Below, in pieces: positions 58,424-64,000 of a stretch of 64,000 nt of DNA. The DNA comes from Cladopsammia gracilis. Its lineage: Eukaryota; Cnidaria; Anthozoa; Scleractinia; Dendrophylliidae. The notes beneath the pieces were generated by a model. It ran no database searches. It saw nothing but the letters and a program-made list of their open reading frames with translations, and was not told where the DNA came from. The stretch covers positions 267,501 to 331,500 of the forward strand of contig JAJGOT010000503.1 of the NCBI GenBank assembly GCA_022457155.1, read 5' to 3'. How positions within the stretch are numbered: the first letter of the stretch is position 1; every line of letters begins with the position of its first letter. Made by a program: the position numbers and the translations under genes.

Positions 58424-61400
58424 TACTGGAGCCACTGAAATGCATACCTTCGGACAACATATCTCCAATAGTGTCATGAAGGGTTTGTGCTGGTTCTGCA
58501 ACCATCAGTCCTTCAATGCTGTCTTGGTCTCCAATCACCCCTCCAGTACCAACAGGCATAGAGAAAGGTGATGGAGGAACTGCAATCTCCTCTCCATCAA
58601 GATTTAGTGCTGATACCTCTTCATTGACACTCTGTAGCAGCTCAGGGGGGATGTTCTCCAGCGACAGGTTGGCATTTTTCAATGCCTTGGCCAATTTGCC
58701 TTGAATAAGTTGCAGCTTCTCACAAATCACAACCTTGTTATCAGTCTGAACTGCTGTTGATGTCATGTTGGTTGACATATCAGACATGGATTGGCTGACA
58801 GATGGCATGGTGGAAGACGTTGAACAAGATGTGATTGGCATTTCTGGCACAAGGAAGTTGGCAGGTGCATTCAACATCAGTGGAGACTGCGGCGACAAGG
58901 GAGCGTTTGACAACTGGTTCAGCATGAGCTGCTGGGTGTCCAACAAGGCATCAGCAGACATATCTGGCATATCAGGTAGTTCCATGACTGGAGGTTGAGT
59001 GGCATGAGCAGGGGGGACTCGTGGTGGTGGAACAGTAGGAGTTGGAAGGGAAGCAGGTATTGAATGAAGTGGAAGTTCAGGAGGATTGGAAACTATGGGA
59101 TTCTCGAGCAAAAAGCAGATGACTGCAGCATGGCCTCCTTTTGCAGCTTCAATCAAAATATTTGAATTATCCTATGGAGAAAAACAACAACAATAAGCAT
59201 TGTCAAAAAGAAAGCAACTTCATCATTCAAGAGCATCGCCTTAAAGCAGACAAAGTATGAAAAAAAAAAAATCGGTGAATTCAAAAGGCAATACTGTTTC
59301 CAGTAGAGTCAACTCTCTTAAGGTAGACACCTCTCTAATACGGACATCATTATTATTATTGGCTGATTCTGGCCAAATTTCACTTGCTCATCTGTAACTA
59401 AACTCACTATAAGCTAGCCTGCCTAGCAGGCGTCGGGGAGAGGGAAACTGGAGAGAGAGAGGGAAAGGACATCTGCAATAAAGACAACTTTTGTTCATTT
59501 CTGCAGCCACCAGTTGCCACAAATTCTGATTGGCTAATTCACGCTGGGTAGTCAGGGCTGGAAATAACGGCCGGTCAACGGACAATGTCCGGCCTGATTG
59601 GGGCTTTGACCGGTCAAACGTTCGTCTTGCCGGTCATGTTGACCGGTCATGTTGACCGGTCACATCCATAGTGATCCTTGCAAAACTTTAGAAATACAAT
59701 AAAATAACTGTTGTTCACTATACACTTTAATAAATATCGCAAAGTTATCCTAGAGTCATCTTAAAGCTACCCGTAAAGCTACCGTAAAATTATCGCAAAG
59801 CGGCTACAGCAACGTTAGATTAAACCGTAACGTCCCCGTGAAACTACCGTAAAGTTATAGCAAAGGTACCGTAACGTTATTGTAAAGTTCCCGTAAAACT
59901 ACCGTATAGTTATGAAAGCTACTGTATAGTTATCGTAAACGGTTACGGTAACTGTAACATTATCGTAAAGTTCCCGTAAAACTACCATATAGTTACGAAA
60001 GCTACCGTAAAATTATCGAAAAGCGGCTACCGTAACGTCTCTGTGAAACTACCGTAAAGTTATAGCAAAGGTACCATAACGTTATTGTAAAGTTCCCGTA
60101 AAACTAACGTATAGTTACGAAAGCTACCGTAAAATTATCGCAAAGCAGCTACAGTAACGTTAGATTTACCGTAACGTCGACGTCCCCGTGAAACTACCGT
60201 TACAGTTATAGCAAAGGTACCGTAACGTTATTGTAAAGTTCACGTAAAACTATCGTATAGTTATGAAAGCTACTGTAAAGTTATCGTAAACGGTTACGGT
60301 TACTGTAACGTTATCGTAAAGTTCCCCTAAAACTGCCGTATAGTTATGAAAGCTACCGTAAAGTTATCGTAAACGGTCACCGCAACGTTATCGTTAAGTC
60401 CCCGTAAAACTACCGTATAGCTATGAAAGCTACCGTATAGTTATCGCAAAGCTACCAAGCCGTTATCGTAAAGTTTCCGTAACGTTATATCATAAGCCTG
60501 GTTTCCATATAACCGTAACTACCCCGTAACTGCCGTAAGCGAGCCCCCGGTAGCACTGCGGCAGTGATCGGGATGCTACCGTATACATACCGCCGGCAGC
60601 CGCAGTTGTGTGTTTCCATTTGTGACCGCATGACCGTGACGAGCTTTTGGTGCGGAAATGGCTGCGATTTGATTGGACAGTTCTAATCATGTGTTGTCAT
60701 AAAAACAATGCAACTCCCCCGGGATGTCGCCGGTTCCCGCCGGCATGTGTTTCCATTAAAATCTTATCAAGCCTGCGGTGCCGTAAAGCCGGGAACTGAG
60801 TTGAACTCAACTCAACTTTCCGGCACAGGGGACATCGTGCCGCCGGTCATCCCAGATGCCGGAACAGAATGTTTCATTAAAAATAGAACTACCGCCGGTG
60901 TGCCCCAGTGCTACCGCCAGTTCGGCTTACGGCAGTTACGGGGTAGTTACGGTTCTATGGAAACCAGGCTATAAAGTTACCGTAAACTACCGTAAAGTTA
61001 TCGCAAAGCCATCGTAACGTTATCGTAAAGTGCTGGTAAAACTACCGTAAAGCTACGGTAAACCATTGGTTGGGGGAGTGGGGGTGGGGGGTCGTATTGT
61101 GTACTTGTGGAAAATTAAATTCGTTATACTTGACCGGCCAGAAATGAAGTATGACCGAGCTAAAATTTATTTGGCCGGTCATCTTGACCGGTGGACGTCC
61201 CAAAATTATTTCCAGCCCTGGTAGTAAACATAATAAATTCATGCATGAAGTCATCCATGTGTAACAACGCGTGCCAGTTTCTGATTGGCGAACGTATTGA
61301 CAGTTGACACAATTTGATCACAAGAAAATCAGTGGGCATAATATGAATGGCCCGGTTCTTATAGCAGGCATTCCTTCCCTTTTCCCCCTCTCCTTTTTCG

Positions 61401-63214
61401 CACCCCATCCCTCCTCCCCATTTGCGCCTGCCACGCAGGCTATATAAGCAGACACCTATCTAAGATCCCAAAGGTGTCAGGCTAAGACAGTTCACTGTAA
61501 GGGGGGAAATAAATTATTAGAGATTAGCTTGAAAGAAAGTGATATGCATGTAAATCTTGCAAATTAACAAAGTTCTCACCTTAAGCTTATGTAAAGGATC
61601 GGCACCATGAGCTAACAGTAGCTCAACAACTGCCAGATGCCCACCAGCACAAGCCAGAGACAGCACAGTGTGATCATTCATGGTGGTTTGACGACTCACA
61701 TCCGCTCCTATAATAAACAGATCATGGGCACCTTTTTGTTAAGTAACAATGCGTGTAAGAAGTAGGCAATGCTCTATTGTTCTGCGGCATTTTGCTTTCC
61801 CCACATAGATTGTTTAGGTTTTTTCACTGAGAATGCATCAACCTATGGACAACATGTTTTTTAAATAAAATGTACTGGAACTATATTTTAAAGTGATGTT
61901 TCTTTTGTGCTACAAGATTTCATCCAATCGTGAAACTCCAAAACAATGGCCAAGAAAGGCTTCTAATTTTACATGTTTCCCACATAGAATTTTGGTTGCA
62001 TTAAAACTCAGAATAGTTTTCACTAAAGGGAATCAATTAGTAAACTAGAGAGAAATAAATGCACTTTACCTGGTTAAGTTATGGTAGATTTTCACGTTTT
62101 AGCCAATGAGGTGGACAGTTTCAACAGTATCACAATTAACACCTTTCTGCATTCCCTGCTGTTAGGTTGCCTACTTCTTACTAGGACCATTACTTAATTC
62201 TTGTTTGATTTTGTTTGAAAATTTATCAAACTGATATGAAAATATGGGCTACAGTTGGCAATCATAAGGAAAACTAAGCATTATCAAAAATGAAATGCTA
62301 CATCATAACAGGAAGTGAACTTTATGTTTTGGTATTATATTTTTTTCAGGCCTCAATGGGCCCTCAGCTCCTCTCTGAGTATAGACCATGAGAAAAATAG
62401 TATTCTCTAGTGAACCCAGTTTTGGTTTTGCTAAGTACTGAAAATGTTACAAACGATACCTCTACTGATGAGGAACTGTACTGTGCAGAGATGGCCAGCT
62501 CTTGCTGCTTTCATAAGAGGTGTGCGCCCAGCTTCAGACTCATGCTCCTGTGAATAAGGACAAATAACTCTTTATTGTAAGAAATTTGATTGACATTCAA
62601 TATAATTATCACAAGTAAGATTTCTCATGTCCCAAAATAACTCTAAAAGCTACAACAAATAAGGGTGTATACTATTGTAATCTAATATTTATTATTTGAT
62701 AATGCGCAAATTAACATACAATTACATGCGCACAACAATAAAACTATAAATACCAAAGTTACTGCTTTGTTTCAATCAGTTAATACTTAGCAAATTTCTC
62801 ACAATTTTTTTTTTGAAATAATTATGTAATGTTCAACATGTCATGAGATGAGACAAAGAAAAAAGCCTGAGTCCCCAGTGGAAAAAAGAAGAACATGAAC
62901 TTCCAGAAACTGGTCAGACACTAATCAATTGAGCTAATAGTAGTCTCATGGCAAGCCACATGTAGAAAGCTCTGAAGAGAGTGTTCAACAATAAAACAAC
63001 CTTACCAGTTCAGCTCCAGCTGAAAGCAGAACGTCAGCAACATCAGTGTGACCATTTTCACAAGAAAAAGACAGTGGGGTGTCACCTGTGGCAGTTGTTG
63101 CATTCACATTTGCCCCTAGAATAAACAATTTACAAAGATCGTAACAACACATACACTGTAAGTAGCATTGTTTGCTTTGCACCTCACTCATTGTCTTTCT
63201 GACTATCTTAATTA

Positions 63215-63245
<31 letters not shown>

Positions 63246-64000
63246 GTACAATTTTATATTACAGAAATGACCCATAACAAGCAGATTTGAGTGGTCAATC
63301 AAAAACAAGCCATTGACAATTTTTACAATAATATTATTTATTCTAACTGGATTCTGAGCGACAAAACAAAATAATAAGCCATTGTACCGGCAAAGAATGT
63401 AAACCTTTCAAAACAACCTAATTCTATGCCAGTTACAGTTTTGAAAAGATAATAACATAATAAAAAGTTGGTGGTGCATATAGTAACAGCTTTAAGACCA
63501 ACTACCAGTCATGCATCACTGAGTTTCAATGCAGTGAAATGTATTAAAATGTATTATCTGTAAACAGTACCTTGTCTTTTAGTTTAGACTGGCTTGGAAA
63601 TTAATTGTGATAAAGTTTAAACTTCTCTTATAAGGTAAAATTGAGCCAAAATTTGTTGCCTTGAAATTGTGTCAAATTCAAAGTGATTTAAATGCCTTTT
63701 ATGTGATTGACATCAACGAAACTCAACTTTATCCACCTTGAATGAAGTGCTGCAGGTTATGTTATAAATGCTTGATTAATAATGTTCACATGAATAAGTG
63801 AGTGAGCAAGCAAGCAAGTGAGAAATCTAATTTACAATAGAGCAAGCAAGAGAATGAGGCAACAAGTGTAAGAGATGAAAAATGGAATGGAAGATTGTTT
63901 TGTTGATTGGCTTTATAATGTTCACTGAGTACCTTGCTCCAGCAGGAATTTCACCAGCTCTACATGACCTTCCTGGGCAGCTTCCATTAGAGGAGTTGAT
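42393..64000 (-). CDS. ANKHD1: ANKHD1/ANKRD17 (MASK) orthologue, 3' part, 18 exons
   Basis: Large ankyrin-repeat and KH protein; family members act as scaffolds and RNA-binding cofactors in Hippo/Yorkie and receptor tyrosine kinase signalling. Exons on the minus strand: >64000-63933, 63115-63006, 62547-62460, 61707-61580, 59171-58448, 57294-57060, 55414-55269, 54821-54465, 51069-50832, 50287-50091, 49442-49151, 47903-47752 (or 47747), 46835-46599, 46318-46166, 45813-44537, 43870-43641, 43180-43109, 42674-42393. All use GT-AG and the phases chain, except a one-base discrepancy in the 57-kb exon and the donor choice at 47.75 kb. The start codon is outside the window. The order of domains follows vertebrate ANKHD1 closely; the added SAM domain at the end does not. 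Confidence 0.93.
42780..43060. other. GC-richer intron segment, nature unknown
   Basis: Between exons 17 and 18. The plus strand reads VAMDILCTQLQVTRLHDVNN and HHLTQP without clear start; it resembles untranslated ends of coral retroelements, but no proof. Confidence 0.25.
44537..45813 (-). CDS. ANKHD1: ANKHD1 exon 15: end of KH domain and Ser/Thr/Pro-rich tail
   Basis: 1277 bp. Starts GPADATRQAHQLIQALVKDP, the last KH helix, then DINDVLPRKKH. The remaining ~400 residues are dominated by Ser, Thr and Pro (TTSVTSTVSHHRTLSEPK; PTPAKRQLFPEASSSE) and end LRPIGTERASRR and SVPGISPLIGT. The PIGTER motif is shared with vertebrate ANKHD1 near its C-terminus. Low-complexity tails of this sort mediate protein contacts in the family. 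Confidence 0.92.
46166..46835 (-). CDS. ANKHD1: ANKHD1 exons 13-14: linker and first part of KH domain
   Basis: Exons 46835-46599 and 46318-46166. The first is Thr/Ala-rich and ends KRHEDGWKEVVRR, a motif conserved just before the KH domain. The second reads KKMSVSSSVISRVIGRGGCN, INAIRETTGAHIDIDTNRQK and SCIVTIK: the type I KH fold start with its G-x-x-G loop (GRGG). The KH domain binds single-stranded RNA or DNA in related proteins. Confidence 0.93.
47271..47738. mobile_element. 468-bp MITE ending 8-13 bp from a splice donor
   Basis: Inverted ends ATAGGCCTTATTCACGATAG and its complement continue inward through ccaccatgttg. It occupies the intron right after exon 12. Confidence 0.9.
47747..47903 (-). 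CDS. ANKHD1: ANKHD1 exon 12: Ser/Thr-rich linker
   Basis: Reads DASVLSPPLSTSTVIDS, GVRTRKSSTGSLDTLTSIAI and ends VTTTSS. The obvious donor TCT|gtaaag (exon end 47752) leaves phase 0, but the next exon needs two bases; the weaker donor GTAAA|gtacgg five bases later (end 47747) gives the right phase (VK|S). Alternatively a small exon between 46.8 and 47.7 kb was missed. A MITE ends only 8-13 bp downstream. Confidence 0.75.
47930..48175. repeat. repeat rich in CCAAT/ATTGG words
   Basis: At least six gattgg or ccaatc words within 230 bp and inverted gctttggttttac / gtaaaaccaaaacc segments. Probably a small MITE; it offers many potential CCAAT-box sites. Confidence 0.5.
48377..48942. mobile_element. 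566-bp MITE
   Basis: Ends TATAGAGTGTTTTCAC and GTGAAAACACTCTATA face each other; inward of them cgtcata and tatgacg continue the repeat. It contains an internal hairpin (ggccgccgtgttggtgtc / gacaccaagatggccgc, about 48717-48761). Confidence 0.85.
49028..49060. repeat. (AAAT)n microsatellite
   Basis: Eight tandem TAAA units. Confidence 0.95.
49151..49442 (-). CDS. ANKHD1: ANKHD1 exon 11: charged coiled coil
   Basis: Reads ELLNKCHKNMEIIITAKDRQ, AAEANKNASILLEQIDLEKE, then a Lys/Glu/Ala helix (REELKKAAAARKRDKKKQKK) and an acidic Ser-rich end (YSDDSSEPERKIS). The AAEANKNASILL signature is diagnostic of ANKHD1/ANKRD17. A long coiled coil or single alpha helix is expected. Confidence 0.93.
49551..49740. 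repeat. 95-bp tandem duplication
   Basis: Two units (49551-49645 and 49646-49740) share gtttcatttgaatggtcaca and gactcaaaagttagaac; they differ at several bases. This word combination is widespread in coral intergenic DNA. Confidence 0.85.
50091..55414 (-). CDS. ANKHD1: ANKHD1 exons 7-10: second ankyrin block
   Basis: Exons 55414-55269, 54821-54465, 51069-50832 and 50287-50091. Repeats read CTPLILAATAGHASTVEILL, KDTALSLACSGGRQE, DYTPLSLAASGGYVGIIKLL, KLGISPLMLASMNGHTAAVK, NTALTLACFQGRHEVVNLLV, LTPLMEAASGGYVEVGRILL, DTALTIAADKGHYKFCDLLL, GNSPLWLAANGGHLEVCQLL and KVSVLMAAFRKGHIKVVKWL. Near-identity to the vertebrate second block is evident by eye. The intron between 51069 and 54465 is 3.4 kb and holds several repeats. 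Confidence 0.93.
51070..54464. other. 3.4-kb ANKHD1 intron with repeats
   Basis: Contains a segment with repeated acagacacctct (51130-51230), a CpG-richer stretch (52860-53410) including ctcgctacgctcgggccttc and ggccgccggcacggccgcc, a (TA)n run (53272-53296), and purine-rich words (gggaggaaatttttgcgga) at 53820-54330. No exon was supported. Confidence 0.5.
55899..56044. mobile_element. 146-bp MITE
   Basis: Ends aggcttttagccag and ctggctaaaagctt are inverted repeats; the interior holds gtggccgtccag / ctggacgccc. Sits in the intron between exons 6 and 7. Confidence 0.7.
57060..57294 (-). CDS. ANKHD1: ANKHD1 exon 6, with an apparent one-base frameshift
   Basis: Entry frame (phase 1) reads DSSNNSSPPTPPDLGTS, then QFPPMIDVDQQTDSN; the second-block ankyrin start QDTALTLAAAGGHDELVTLL and GSDIEHRDKKG is in another frame. 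The change falls near 57160-57165 (aactcagg), as if one base were extra. The downstream frame is the one that fits the next exon. No intron of realistic size can bridge it. Confidence 0.85.
57362..57970. mobile_element. MITE with ~41-bp TIRs, interrupted by a hAT MITE
   Basis: tactgtgcttttcaataaca and onward to gttcaaac at the left is matched in reverse complement at 57930-57970. Confidence 0.8.
57597..57929. mobile_element. hAT-like MITE nested in the previous element
   Basis: Ends CAGGGGTTTCAA and TTTGAAACCCCTG; the flanks share GGTTTGAC / GGTTTGAA (8 bp, one mismatch) depending on where the end is drawn. Confidence 0.75.
58371..58424. repeat. (TAA)n microsatellite
   Basis: About 16 units directly after the donor of ANKHD1 exon 5, preceded by aataaagttcataaaattataa, which looks like a retroposon 3' end. 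Confidence 0.95.
58448..59171 (-). CDS. ANKHD1: ANKHD1 exon 5: last repeat and Pro/Ser-rich linker
   Basis: 724 bp. Starts with NILIEAAKGGHAAVICFLLE (final repeat of the first block), then a long Pro/Met/Ser-rich linker (VPPPRVPPAHATQPP; MPDMSADALLDTQQLMLNQ), a helix with KLQLIQGKLAKALKNANLSL, and the conserved GLMVAEPAQTLHDTIGDML motif that ends this region in ANKHD1/ANKRD17. The donor is GAAG|gtatgc. A (TAA)n tract lies just downstream in the intron. Confidence 0.92.
59553..61220. mobile_element. 1668-bp hAT-like element full of TACCGTAA repeats
   Basis: Ends CAGGGCTGGAAATAA and TTATTTCCAGCCCTG; GTAGT flanks both sides (a full 8-bp duplication is not evident). Inside each end, gaccggtca words repeat. 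From about 59740 to 61055 runs a degenerate tandem array of ccgtaaagttatcg and ccgtaacgttat motifs. It fills the intron between exons 4 and 5. Confidence 0.85.
60495..60970. mobile_element. 476-bp MITE nested in the hAT-like element
   Basis: TIRs start AGCCTGGTTTCCATATAACC and extend through cgtaactaccccgtaactgc; the right copy has one or two changes. The interior is GC-richer (ccggtagcactg, ccgccggc). Confidence 0.9.
61580..64000 (-). CDS. ANKHD1: ANKHD1 exons 1-4 of the window: end of first ankyrin block
   Basis: Exons >64000-63933, 63115-63006, 62547-62460 and 61707-61580. They encode consecutive ankyrin repeats: TPLMEAAQEGHVELVKFLLE, ATTATGDTPLSFSCENGHTD, AGRTPLMKAARAGHLCTVQF and NDHTVLSLACAGGHLAVVEL then LLAHGADPLHKLK. 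Repeat consensus residues (TPL, A-x-x-GH, VxxLL) are intact. Exon phases 1, 0, 1, 0 agree across the introns. These correspond to the last repeats of the N-terminal ankyrin block in the vertebrate protein. Confidence 0.92.
62685..62765 (-). repeat. retroposon 3' end, second copy
   Basis: Reverse complement of the 31.75-31.85 kb segment (gcgcaaattaacatacaatt). Lies in the intron between ANKHD1 exons 2 and 3. Confidence 0.8.
63216..63245. repeat. (CAAT)n microsatellite
   Basis: Seven tandem AATC units in the intron upstream of exon 2. Confidence 0.95.

Noticed and set aside
58377..58438. Poly-Tyr or poly-Asn extension of ANKHD1 exon 5
   Set aside because: It lies beyond the donor GAAG|gtatgc and is a translation of the (TAA)n tract.
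1..64000. CRISPR arrays
   Set aside because: Every tandem repeat seen either has no unique spacers or lies within a eukaryotic mobile element; nothing resembles repeat-spacer structure or cas genes.

Overview
The window looks like nuclear DNA of an anthozoan cnidarian, most likely a stony coral. It is AT-rich by eye, has spliced genes with GT-AG introns and a Pol III tRNA gene, shows no bacterial-style operons, and carries many decayed transposable elements of kinds common in coral assemblies (BEL/Pao, Gypsy, DIRS, CR1/L2-like LINEs, ISL2EU, hAT, Harbinger, mariner-like MITEs). The taxonomic call is inference from protein resemblance remembered by eye; no search was run.

Right third (about 42.4-64 kb, minus strand): the 3' part of one large host gene, the ANKHD1/ANKRD17 (MASK) orthologue. 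I could follow 18 exons with matching splice phases in all but two places: ankyrin repeats, a Ser/Pro-rich linker, a second ankyrin block, a Lys/Glu coiled coil, a KH domain, a Ser/Thr-rich tail and, unexpectedly, a C-terminal SAM domain spread over the last three exons. Its 5' end lies beyond base 64000. Its introns are packed with MITEs, some nested; one MITE ends about 10 bp from a splice donor.

Left two thirds (0-42 kb): mostly a graveyard of mobile elements. Two units stand out. (a) 12661-18034: about 410-bp terminal inverted repeats, each holding a 24-bp minisatellite, flanked by a near-perfect 8-bp target duplication. They enclose a HECT-type ubiquitin ligase gene reading inward from the left end and an integrase-like fragment reading inward from the right end. 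This is my best candidate for an undescribed system: a DNA transposon carrying a HECT E3 ligase. (b) 18.9-21.9 kb: an ISL2EU-type DDE transposase facing a YqaJ-type nuclease gene, both broken, probably one old ISL2EU element.

Other contents: retroelement fragments (BEL/Pao at 0-0.6 kb, DIRS-like gag at 3.3-4.2 kb, Gypsy at 25.6-26.0, 28.3-29.4 and 32.9-33.2 kb, LINE 3' ends at 5.7, 27.6, 29.8 and 34.4 kb), two PIF1-helicase fragments, a RecQ-like fragment, a Mutator-like transposase tail, a DZIP3-like remnant, a tRNA-Val(UAC) gene at 36.1 kb, a tRNA-like locus at 41.3 kb whose anticodon region is expanded into nine 21-bp units, and a 43-bp array of palindromes at 36.9 kb. No CRISPR array, rRNA gene or intact autonomous transposon was seen.
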